19,764 bases of DNA from Burkholderiales bacterium (GTDB lineage Bacteria > Pseudomonadota > Gammaproteobacteria > Burkholderiales > SG8-39), in assembly GCA_919902965.1 (NCBI GenBank), contig CAKKSJ010000215.1, forward strand, positions 1 through 19,764, read 5' to 3'. Each line of letters opens with the position of its first letter. Positions within the stretch are counted from its first letter, which is position 1. This document shows positions 12,957-19,764 of this stretch, piece after piece. The notes under the pieces are model-generated. The model was not told the origin of the DNA, made no database searches, and saw only the letters and a list, made by a program, of their open reading frames with translations. The position numbers were made by a program, and so were the translations under genes.

Positions 12957-13493
12957 ATGGCCGTAGAGGACAATGAATCCTTTCTGTCGCGCTGGTCGCG
13001 GCGCAAGCTGGAGGCTAAGGAGAATCCGACCGTGGCCTTGCCGCCGACCGGGCAGCCTGTCGCTGTTACGCCCCTGCCCGCCGCACCCGCAACGGAACCT
13101 GACCCGCCGAAACCGGTGCAGGAAAGGAGCGCCGAATACCGGGAATTCTTCGACCCGCAGGTGGATGAGAAGCTGCGTCAGACCGCGTTGAAAGGACTGT
13201 TCAGCGATCCGCACTTCAAGCTGATGGATGGACTGGACACCTACATCGACGACTACTCCATCGCCGATCCCATACCCGCTGCGATGCTGCGCCAGCTGAA
13301 TCAGGCAAGGGGCTTGTTTTTGTTCGACGACGAGAACAAGACCGCGGACGCCGGCGATACCGGCACGAAGCTTGTTCCTGAGGCGGCAGCCGATGCAGCC
13401 GCGCTGCCGGACGCAGCGGCGGCGGACGGGTCTGCACTGAACGCAGAAGGAAGGACCGGCCTCGCCGCACAAGGCGGCAAAAGAAATGCCTAG
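12957..13493 (+). CDS. DUF3306 protein of the formate dehydrogenase locus
   Basis: This 178-residue protein has DUF3306 features: an N-terminal ESFLSRWSRRKLEAK segment, a Pro/Ala linker (residues about 25-60), and a conserved block with SDPHFKLMDGLDTYIDDYS, followed by IPAAMLRQLNQARGLF. The tail after residue 125 is Ala/Asp-rich and looks disordered. The start at 12957 is chosen because the family begins MxxxxESFLxRWSRRK and AGGGG precedes the ATG; an in-frame upstream ATG at 12561 would lie inside the previous gene. Function is unknown beyond tight linkage to respiratory formate dehydrogenase genes. A possible terminator follows. Confidence 0.88.
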   Translation: MAVEDNESFLSRWSRRKLEAKENPTVALPPTGQPVAVTPLPAAPATEPDPPKPVQERSAEYREFFDPQVDEKLRQTALKGLFSDPHFKLMDGLDTYIDDYSIADPIPAAMLRQLNQARGLFLFDDENKTADAGDTGTKLVPEAAADAAALPDAAAADGSALNAEGRTGLAAQGGKRNA

Positions 13494-13505
13494 CCAGGGT
13501 TTTTT
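13473..13505 (+). terminator. possible terminator after the DUF3306 gene
   Basis: GGC-GGCA pairs with TGCC-ta-GCC (bulged, 7 bp) around an AAAGAAA loop, followed four bases later by six T. It overlaps the end of the DUF3306 gene. The bulge makes it weak, so readthrough into the polyferredoxin gene is likely. Confidence 0.35.
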
Positions 13506-13566
13506 GTTAGCAGGTAGTATGCACTCGCGCTGAAGGAGTCCGCATTCGACGGGCTGCGCGGAAAAT

Positions 13567-13572
13567 TATTAT
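13567..13572 (+). promoter_or_regulatory. -10-like box directly before the polyferredoxin gene
   Basis: TATTAT lies in an AT-rich patch (aaaattattataag) 7 nt before the ATG at 13580. With the possible terminator upstream it may give the polyferredoxin-to-fdhB genes their own promoter, again leaderless or nearly so. No -35 box was identified. Confidence 0.4.
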
Positions 13573-13579
13573 AAGAGCG

Positions 13580-15673
13580 ATGTCGGGGGCGATGAACATC
13601 AAGCTGTGCAATTGCAACCAGACCATGGCGCTGGACGCGAAGGCGTTGGCCGGCGCATTGAAGCTGGACGCGCCCATCATCATTCATACCGAGTTATGCC
13701 GGCGCGAAGCCGGCGCGTTTCAGGCAGCGCTGCAGAGCGGCGACTGCCTGGTTGCCTGCACCCAGGAGGCGCCGCTGTTCGCCGAGCTCGCCGAGCAGGC
13801 CGGGGCCAAGCACGAGCTCAAGTTCGTCAATATCCGCGAGACCGCCGGCTGGTCCAGGGAATCCAAACACGCCACACCCAAGATTGCGGCACTGCTCGCG
13901 CTGGCGGGCTTGCCCGAGCCCGAACCGGTAGGCAGCGTCAGCTACCGCTCGAATGGGCAGTTGCTGATCCTCGGTCCGGCGGCGGTCGCCGTGCAATGGG
14001 CCGAGCGGCTCAAGGACCAGCTCGAAGTGAGCGTGCTGCTCACCGACACTTCGGGCGCAGAGCTTGCCGCAGTGCGCGGCTATCCGGTCTGGTCAGGAAA
14101 ACTCTCGTCGATCAACGGCTATCTCGGTGCGTTCGAGGTCGCCTGGGAACAGCACAACCCCATCGACCTGGAAGTGTGCACGCGCTGCAATGCCTGCGTT
14201 CGCGACTGCCCCGAGCAGGCCATCGATTTCACCTATCAGATCGATGCGGCCAAGTGCAAGTCGCATCGTGACTGCGTCAAAGCTTGCGGCGACATCGGCG
14301 CCATCGATTTCGCGCGCGTGGCGCGCGCGCGCAGCGAGCGCTTCGATCTGGTGCTCGATCTGGGCGCCACGCCCGGCATAAAACTGGCCCAGCCGCCGCA
14401 AGGCTATCTCGCGCCGGGGCGCGACCCGCTTGCGCAGTCGCTCGCCGCGGGACAACTTGCGCAACTGGTGGGAGAGTTCGAGAAGCCCAAGTATTTCGCC
14501 TATAACGAGAAGATCTGCGCACACAGCCGCTCGGCCAAGGCCGGCTGCAATAATTGCATCGACACCTGTTCGACGGGCGCGATCTCGGACGACGGCGACC
14601 GGATCAAGGTCGAGCCGCACCTGTGCATGGGATGCGGCGGCTGCGCCAGCGTGTGTCCGTCGGGCGCGATGACCCATGTCTATCCACGCGTATCCGATCT
14701 GGGCCGGCGGCTCAAGACCGTGCTTGCTGCCTATCGCGGCGCGGGCGGAAAGGATGCGTGCATACTGTTCCACAATGCGGAAAGCAGTCGCGAGTTGATC
14801 GCGAAGCTCGGCCGGCGCGCGCAGGCGGGCAAAGGCGGCGGCCTGCCGGCGCGCATGATTCCGCTGGAAGTCCACAGCGTCGCCGCCATCGGCATCGATA
14901 CGCTGCTGGGCGCACTTGCCTACGGCGCGAGCCAGATCGTGCTGCTTGCGAACAGGCAGGAGGCCGATGAATACGGTGTCGCCGTGGAACGGCAGATGCG
15001 CCACGCGCAGACCATAGTCAGCGCGCTCGGCTATGCCGGCACGCATTTCAAGTTGCTCGCCAGCGAAGACCCGGCCGTGTTCGAACGCGAGATCTGGGTG
15101 CTCGCGCCGGCGCGCACGGTCGCGGATGCGGCAGGTTTCAATCTGGGCCAGGAAAAGCGCGGCACACTTGAATTTGCGCTCGAGCATCTCGCGCGCCTCG
15201 CGCCCACGCCGCGGGAGGAGATCGCGCTGGAACCGGGCGCGCCCTGGGGCGAGGTCAAGGTCAACCGCAGCACTTGCACGCTGTGCATGTCCTGCGTCGG
15301 CGCCTGTCCGGTCTCGGCCCTGGTCGACGGCCGCGAGCAGCCGCTGCTCAAATTCATCGAGCGCAATTGCGTGCAATGCGGCCTGTGCGTCAGCACCTGT
15401 CCGGAGAAGGCGATTACGCTGGCGCCGCGGCTGCTGCTCAGTTCACAGGCCAGGACCGAACAGGTGTTGCACGAGGCAGTGCCGTTCAACTGCGTGAGTT
15501 GTGGCAAACCTTTCGGCAACAAGCAGATGGTCGACACTATGACGGGCAAGCTGGCGGGGCACCCCATGTATGTCGGCGCAGGACTGAAACGGCTGCAGAT
15601 GTGCGCCGATTGTCGCGTCGTTGACATGATGGAAAACAAGGGCGAGCAAACCATTTTCGGAATCAAGTCATGA
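13580..15673 (+). CDS. large 4Fe-4S polyferredoxin of the formate dehydrogenase locus
   Basis: This 697-residue cytosolic iron-sulfur protein has no signal peptide. Six potential [4Fe-4S] sites are visible: Cys200/203/206/210; Cys226/232/236 (irregular, one Cys short); Cys313/323/326/330; Cys349/352/355/359; Cys566/569/572/576; and Cys597/600/603/607. Extra Cys occur at the N-terminus (10, 12, 40, 56, 60), and the C-terminus has a CxxC (638/641) and another CxxC (675/678) that may bind zinc or iron. Between the cluster pairs (about 380-520) is a Rossmann-like domain without Cys motifs. Such proteins recur between DUF3306 and torD-like genes in formate dehydrogenase loci; an electron-transfer or maturation role is inferred. 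A second in-frame ATG lies at 13592. The end overlaps the chaperone gene. Confidence 0.9.
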   Translation: MSGAMNIKLCNCNQTMALDAKALAGALKLDAPIIIHTELCRREAGAFQAALQSGDCLVACTQEAPLFAELAEQAGAKHELKFVNIRETAGWSRESKHATPKIAALLALAGLPEPEPVGSVSYRSNGQLLILGPAAVAVQWAERLKDQLEVSVLLTDTSGAELAAVRGYPVWSGKLSSINGYLGAFEVAWEQHNPIDLEVCTRCNACVRDCPEQAIDFTYQIDAAKCKSHRDCVKACGDIGAIDFARVARARSERFDLVLDLGATPGIKLAQPPQGYLAPGRDPLAQSLAAGQLAQLVGEFEKPKYFAYNEKICAHSRSAKAGCNNCIDTCSTGAISDDGDRIKVEPHLCMGCGGCASVCPSGAMTHVYPRVSDLGRRLKTVLAAYRGAGGKDACILFHNAESSRELIAKLGRRAQAGKGGGLPARMIPLEVHSVAAIGIDTLLGALAYGASQIVLLANRQEADEYGVAVERQMRHAQTIVSALGYAGTHFKLLASEDPAVFEREIWVLAPARTVADAAGFNLGQEKRGTLEFALEHLARLAPTPREEIALEPGAPWGEVKVNRSTCTLCMSCVGACPVSALVDGREQPLLKFIERNCVQCGLCVSTCPEKAITLAPRLLLSSQARTEQVLHEAVPFNCVSCGKPFGNKQMVDTMTGKLAGHPMYVGAGLKRLQMCADCRVVDMMENKGEQTIFGIKS

Positions 15674-16302
15674 GCGCGGCGACGGAATCGGCGCAATTGG
15701 GCGCGGACGCAGCGCTATTGCCGGAAGACCAGGCGCGCGCCGACTTCTATGCCTTGATTGCGAGCCTGTTCTATGCCGGGCCGGATGCAGCCCTGCTTGC
15801 CGCGATCGCCGGCGCCGACGAGATCGTCGGGGAGGGCGAAAACGTCTCCCTGGCCCCGGCCTGGAAGTCGCTGATCGCAGCGGCGGCGGCGCTGGACGCG
15901 GAGGCGGCCATGGCCGAGTACGACAGCGTTTTCATTGGCACCGGCATGGCTGAAATCACGCTCTATGTGTCTGGTTATCTATCTGAATATAAAAAAGAAA
16001 GCAGCCTGGTGCGGCTGCGCACCGAACTTGCCGAACTGGGGCTTGCGCGCAACGCGGACGTGGCCGAATACGAGGATCATTTCGCCGGCCTGTGCGAGGT
16101 AATGCGCCATCTCATTTTTTTTGCGCCAAATGCTGCAGTGCAGAAACAAAAATCATTCTTTTTGGCGTATCTTGCTCCCTGCTATGCGATCGTTTGCGAC
16201 GCGGTGACGGCTTCGCCCAACACTAATTTCTATAAACATGTGGCGCGCTTCACCAAGGCGTTTCTGGATGTGGAAATGGAATCTTTTGAACTGGCCCAAT
16301 AG
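15670..16302 (+). CDS. TorD/DmsD-family chaperone
   Basis: This 210-residue all-helical cytosolic chaperone is of the type that binds the Tat signal of a molybdoenzyme, guards cofactor loading and delays export. Family features are RADFYALIASLFYAGPD near the N-terminus, EYDSVFIGTG, and EYEDHFAGLCEVMRHLIFF, matching the conserved Y/F-x-x-L-F and D-H-x-x-x-x-C-E-V/F-M motifs. The ATG overlaps the stop of the polyferredoxin gene (ATGA), so the two are coupled. The client is most likely the catalytic subunit encoded 0.24 kb downstream, perhaps also the small Tat protein between them. Confidence 0.9.
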   Translation: MSAATESAQLGADAALLPEDQARADFYALIASLFYAGPDAALLAAIAGADEIVGEGENVSLAPAWKSLIAAAAALDAEAAMAEYDSVFIGTGMAEITLYVSGYLSEYKKESSLVRLRTELAELGLARNADVAEYEDHFAGLCEVMRHLIFFAPNAAVQKQKSFFLAYLAPCYAIVCDAVTASPNTNFYKHVARFTKAFLDVEMESFELAQ

Positions 16303-16327
16303 CGTTGTTACTTGCGAGGAGACAAGC

Positions 16328-16528
16328 ATGAGTGAAAACAAAGCCAAACTTAGCCGCAGAAATTTCCTGCTCGCGGTCGGCGCGAGTGGCGCTGCCGGCG
16401 CAGCTGCCGTGGTGGCGAGCGCCGTGCCGCAAACGCAAGCGGTCCCCGCCGCTGGCGACAGGAGGCGCTCCAAAGGCTACGAGGCGACCGCGCACGTGCG
16501 CAATTACTATCGTACCGCCAAGATCTGA
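16328..16528 (+). CDS. small Tat-signal protein of the formate dehydrogenase region
   Basis: This 66-residue protein consists mostly of a twin-arginine signal: LSRRNFLLAVGASGAAGAA, then a hydrophobic Ala/Val run and a probable cleavage around TQA. Only about 30 residues remain, with KGYEATAHVRNYYRTAKI at the end. It matches the known family of 'formate dehydrogenase region TAT targets' found directly before fdhA. GAGGAG precedes the ATG. The mature peptide is too short to be an enzyme; it may act as a small subunit, an assembly factor or an anchor. It lies 9 bp before fdhA, so the two are made together. Confidence 0.9.
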   Translation: MSENKAKLSRRNFLLAVGASGAAGAAAVVASAVPQTQAVPAAGDRRRSKGYEATAHVRNYYRTAKI

Positions 16529-16537
16529 GGAGGCGCC

Positions 16538-19450
16538 ATGTTACTCACCCGGAAAACCGCAAGCGCGCCTTCGGCGCAAAGCCGCCTCGCGAGAGGCCTC
16601 GCCGGCATGCTGGCGAAAACCATAGACCGGCGCAGCTTTCTCAAGCGCTCCGGCGTGGCAGCAGGCGCAGGCGCCTTTGCCAGTCAGCTGCCTTTCAACA
16701 TGATAGGCAGGACAGATGCCGCGGAAAAATCCGGGCCAGCGGGCAAGGTGGAAATCAAGCGTACCGTTTGCACGCACTGCTCGGTCGGCTGCGCCATCGA
16801 CGCCGTGGTGGAGAACGGTGTATGGACGGGACACGAGCCGGTGTTCGATTCGCCACTCAATCTGGGTGCGCATTGCGCCAAGGGCGCGGCGGTGCGCGAG
16901 CACGGCATGACCGAGCATTCGCACCGCCTGAAATATCCGATGAAGCTGGAGAACGGCAAGTACAAACGCATCTCCTGGGACCAGGCCATCAACGAGGTCG
17001 GCGACAAGCTGCTTGCGATCAGGAAGGAGAGCGGCCCGGATGCCACCTACTGGGTGGGATCGTCCAAGCACAACAACGAGCAGGCCTACCTGATGTGCAA
17101 GTTCGTGCGCCTGTTCGGCACCAACAACACCGACCACCAGGCGCGCATCTGCCACTCGACAACGGTCGCGGGCGTCGCCAACACCTGGGGTTACGGCGCG
17201 ATGACCAACTCCTATAACGACATGCAGAACGCCAAGGCGATCTGGTTCATGGGTTCGAACGCCGCCGAGGCGCATCCGGTGTCCATGCTGCACGTGCTGC
17301 ATGCGAAGGAGAGCGGCTGCAAGATCATTGTCGCCGATCCGCGCTTTACGCGCACCGCGGCCAAGGCCGACCATTTTGTGCGCATCCGTTCCGGCACCGA
17401 TATTCCGGTCATCTATGGCGTGCTCTACCACGTGTTCAAGAACGGCTGGGAGGACAAGCAGTACATCCACGACCGCGTCTACGGCATGGAGAAGGTGAAG
17501 GACGAGGTGATGAAGTGGACGCCGGAAAAGGTCAAGGAAGTCTGCGGCGTGTCCGAGGAGGACTGCTACAAGATCGCCGAGACCATGGCCAAGAACCGGC
17601 CGTCGAGCATCGTCTGGTGCATGGGGCAGACGCAGCACACCATCGGCAACGCCATGGTGCGCGCGTTCTGCATCTTCCAGCTTGCCCTGGGCAATATCGG
17701 CAAGATGGGCGGCGGCGCCAATATATTCCGCGGTCACGACAACGTGCAGGGCGCGACCGACATCGGCCCGAACCCGGATTCGCTGCCGGGTTACTACGGC
17801 ATCATCCCCGGCGCCTTCGCGCACTGGGCCAAGGTCTGGAACCTCGACCTGGAATGGCTGAAGAAGCAATATGCGCCGGGCATGATGAACAAGCCCGGCA
17901 TCACCGTATCGCGCTGGATCGACGGCGTGACAGAGAAAAACGAATTGATCGACCAGGATCCGAACCTGCGCGCGATGATCTTCTGGGGCCACGCGCCCAA
18001 CAGCCAGTCGCGCGGCAAGGAAATGGTCGAGGCGATGAAAAAGCTCGACCTGCTGGTAGTGATTGACCCCTATCCCTCGGCCACCGCGGCGATGGCGGCT
18101 ATGGTCAGGAAGGACGGCGTGTACTTGCTGCCGGCGGCAACCCAGTTCGAGACCTCGGGCAGCGTCACCGCCTCCAACCGCTCGCTGCAATGGCGCGAGA
18201 AGGTGATCGAGCCGCTGTTCGAGGCCAAGCCCGACCAGACCATCATGTACCTGTTCGCCAGGAAGTTCGGTTTCGCCGACCAGCTGGTCGGCAAGAAGGA
18301 CGGCAAGCAGAACATCCAGGTGGTGAAGGACGAACCGGTGATCGAGGACATCACGCGCGAATTCAACCGCGGCACCTGGACCATAGGCTACACGGGCCAG
18401 AGCCCGGAGCGGCTGAAGCTGCACATGAAGCACATGGCCACGTTCGACGTGAAGACCCTGCGCGCCAAGGGCGGCCCTTGCGACGGCGATTATTTCGGCC
18501 TGCCCTGGCCGTGCTACGGAACTCCAGAGATGAAACATCCGGGCTCGCCCAACCTGTACATGACCGAGCGCCACGTGATGGACGGCGGCGGCAACTTCCG
18601 CGCCAACTTCGGCGTGGAAAAGGACGGTGTCAACCTGCTGGCCGAGGACGGCTCCCACTCCAAGGGCGCCGACCTGACCACCGGCTATCCTGAATTCGAC
18701 CACGTACTGCTGAAGAAGCTGGGCTGGTGGGATGACCTGACCGAGGCGGAGAAAGCGGCGGCAGAGGGCAAGAACTGGAAGACCGATCTCTCCGGAGGCA
18801 TCCAGCGCGTGGTGATGAAGGTGCATGGCTGCCATCCGTTTGGCAATGCCAAGGCGCGCGCCGTGGTATGGAACTTTCCCGACGGCGTGCCGCTGCATCG
18901 CGAGCCGCTGTACTCGCCGCGGCCGGACATGGTCGAGAAGTATCCGACGCACGACGACAAGAAGGCGTTCTGGCGCCTGCCGACGCTGTACAAATCGGTG
19001 CAGGAGAAGAACAAGAACATCTCCAAGGAGTTTCCGCTGATCATGACCAGTGGCCGCCTGACCGAATACGAAGGCGGCGGTGAGGAGACCCGCTCGAACC
19101 CCTGGCTGGCGGAACTGCAACAGGATATGTTCGTGGAGATCAATCCCAAATCTGCCAATGACCGCGGCATCCGCTCAGGCGAGTACGTGTGGGTGAAGTC
19201 ACCCACCGGGGCGCAACTCAAGGTCAAGGCGATGGTGACCGAGCGCGTCGGCGCGGACACGGTGTTCCTGCCGTTCCACTTTTCCGGCTGGTGGATGGGC
19301 AAGGACATGCTCGACTACTATCCGGAGGGCGCCGCGCCTATCGTGCGCGGCGAAGCCGTCAACACCGCCACCACCTACGGCTATGACTCGGTGACCATGA
19401 TGCAAGAGACAAAGACCACTCTGTGCCAAATCGAGAAATTTCAGGGATAG
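16538..19450 (+). CDS. fdhA: formate dehydrogenase catalytic subunit, Tat-exported, Cys type
   Basis: This 970-residue bis-MGD molybdenum (or tungsten) enzyme of the DMSO reductase family oxidises formate to CO2. The Tat motif DRRSFLKRSG lies at residues 30-39 after an unusually long n-region. One [4Fe-4S] cluster is bound by Cys78, Cys81, Cys85 and Cys113. The metal ligand is Cys205 in QARICHSTTVAG, encoded by TGC at 17150-17152, with His206 next to it; selenoenzymes carry Sec here. The C-terminal cap (PLIMTSGRLTEYEGGGEETR onward) is the cofactor-binding domain. AGGAGG precedes the ATG. It most resembles periplasmic respiratory enzymes of the Shewanella FdhA kind, with fdhB next and a cytochrome subunit expected beyond the window. 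Confidence 0.95.
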   Translation: MLLTRKTASAPSAQSRLARGLAGMLAKTIDRRSFLKRSGVAAGAGAFASQLPFNMIGRTDAAEKSGPAGKVEIKRTVCTHCSVGCAIDAVVENGVWTGHEPVFDSPLNLGAHCAKGAAVREHGMTEHSHRLKYPMKLENGKYKRISWDQAINEVGDKLLAIRKESGPDATYWVGSSKHNNEQAYLMCKFVRLFGTNNTDHQARICHSTTVAGVANTWGYGAMTNSYNDMQNAKAIWFMGSNAAEAHPVSMLHVLHAKESGCKIIVADPRFTRTAAKADHFVRIRSGTDIPVIYGVLYHVFKNGWEDKQYIHDRVYGMEKVKDEVMKWTPEKVKEVCGVSEEDCYKIAETMAKNRPSSIVWCMGQTQHTIGNAMVRAFCIFQLALGNIGKMGGGANIFRGHDNVQGATDIGPNPDSLPGYYGIIPGAFAHWAKVWNLDLEWLKKQYAPGMMNKPGITVSRWIDGVTEKNELIDQDPNLRAMIFWGHAPNSQSRGKEMVEAMKKLDLLVVIDPYPSATAAMAAMVRKDGVYLLPAATQFETSGSVTASNRSLQWREKVIEPLFEAKPDQTIMYLFARKFGFADQLVGKKDGKQNIQVVKDEPVIEDITREFNRGTWTIGYTGQSPERLKLHMKHMATFDVKTLRAKGGPCDGDYFGLPWPCYGTPEMKHPGSPNLYMTERHVMDGGGNFRANFGVEKDGVNLLAEDGSHSKGADLTTGYPEFDHVLLKKLGWWDDLTEAEKAAAEGKNWKTDLSGGIQRVVMKVHGCHPFGNAKARAVVWNFPDGVPLHREPLYSPRPDMVEKYPTHDDKKAFWRLPTLYKSVQEKNKNISKEFPLIMTSGRLTEYEGGGEETRSNPWLAELQQDMFVEINPKSANDRGIRSGEYVWVKSPTGAQLKVKAMVTERVGADTVFLPFHFSGWWMGKDMLDYYPEGAAPIVRGEAVNTATTYGYDSVTMMQETKTTLCQIEKFQG

Positions 19451-19462
19451 GAGGAGACCATC

Positions 19463-19764
19463 ATGGCCAGAATGAAATTCCTGTGTGACGCCGAGCGCTG
19501 CATCGAGTGCAACGGCTGTGTGACTGCCTGCAAGCAGGAGAACGAGGTGCCCTGGGGCGTGAACCGGCGCCGCGTGGTGACCCTCAACGACGGCGTGCCG
19601 GGGGAGAAGTCGATCTCGGTCGCGTGCATGCATTGCTCGGACGCGCCGTGCATGGCGGTGTGCCCGGTGGACGTCTTCTACCGCACCGAGGAAGGCGTGG
19701 TGCTGCACGACAAGGACCTGTGCATCGGCTGCGGCTACTGCTTCTACGCCTGTCCGTTCGGCGC
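19463..19764 (+). CDS. fdhB: formate dehydrogenase iron-sulfur subunit (partial)
   Basis: Only the first 100 codons lie in the window. The visible part is a four-cluster ferredoxin-type electron-transfer subunit: CDAERCIECNGCVTACKQEN, then CMHCSDAPCMAVCP, then CIGCGYCFYACPFG, as in the beta subunits of respiratory formate dehydrogenases and related enzymes. There is no Tat signal, so it should cross the membrane bound to the catalytic subunit. AGGAGG lies 6-12 nt before the ATG, 12 bp after fdhA. It passes electrons from the molybdenum site toward a membrane cytochrome. Confidence 0.94.
   Translation, partial: MARMKFLCDAERCIECNGCVTACKQENEVPWGVNRRRVVTLNDGVPGEKSISVACMHCSDAPCMAVCPVDVFYRTEEGVVLHDKDLCIGCGYCFYACPFG

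Noticed and set aside
17150..17152. Possible selenocysteine at the metal site of FdhA
   Set aside because: The codon is TGC (Cys), not TGA, so no selenocysteine insertion is needed.
16541..19120. 859-codon minus-strand open frame opposite fdhA
   Set aside because: Antisense shadow of a strongly biased GC-rich gene; no family features, while fdhA on the plus strand is unambiguous.

Overview
The window looks like chromosomal DNA of a GC-rich betaproteobacterium. This is inferred from the Cys-type membrane formate dehydrogenase cluster with DUF3305/DUF3306 genes, the FdhD subtype, the GC-rich codon use and the gene style; no marker gene here fixes the genus.

Positions 1-4976 are an accessory stretch made of small, independent pieces. 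It starts with an AT-rich exported orphan protein behind a structured leader. A Phd/VapB-VapC toxin-antitoxin pair follows, abutting what looks like the amputated 3' end of rmuC. Next come an acyl-CoA-binding protein, a MAPEG membrane protein and a DJ-1/PfpI protein. The stretch ends with a short segment framed by insertion-sequence-like inverted repeats, a BrnT-BrnA toxin-antitoxin pair with a palindrome upstream, and two small, probably coupled unknown reading frames.

Positions 4977-9368 are a minus-strand series: mobA, moeA, an MlaE-like permease, an MlaD-like MCE protein and a helical lipoprotein. It joins the last steps of molybdenum cofactor synthesis to a lipid-transport module that has no ATPase gene beside it. 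A plus-strand EamA/DMT transporter (about 9478-10404) converges on a minus-strand moaA-fdhD pair (10406-12416).

Positions 12487-19764 are a plus-strand formate dehydrogenase locus: DUF3305, DUF3306, a 697-residue polyferredoxin, a TorD-like chaperone, a 66-residue Tat-signal protein, the catalytic subunit fdhA (Cys, not selenocysteine) and the start of the iron-sulfur subunit fdhB, which runs off the window. Together with mobA, moeA, moaA and fdhD the window carries much of what is needed to make, sulfurate, load, export and wire a periplasmic molybdenum (or tungsten) formate dehydrogenase.

The points most worth a second look are: a recurrent TAnnnT box 6-7 nt before ATG with no Shine-Dalgarno sequence at four gene starts, which suggests leaderless transcripts; the polyferredoxin with six potential clusters and a C-terminal CxxC pair; an FdhD whose usual CxxC has become C-G-Q-G; and the ATPase-less Mla module next to cofactor genes. 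No CRISPR array, tRNA, rRNA or intact insertion sequence was seen.
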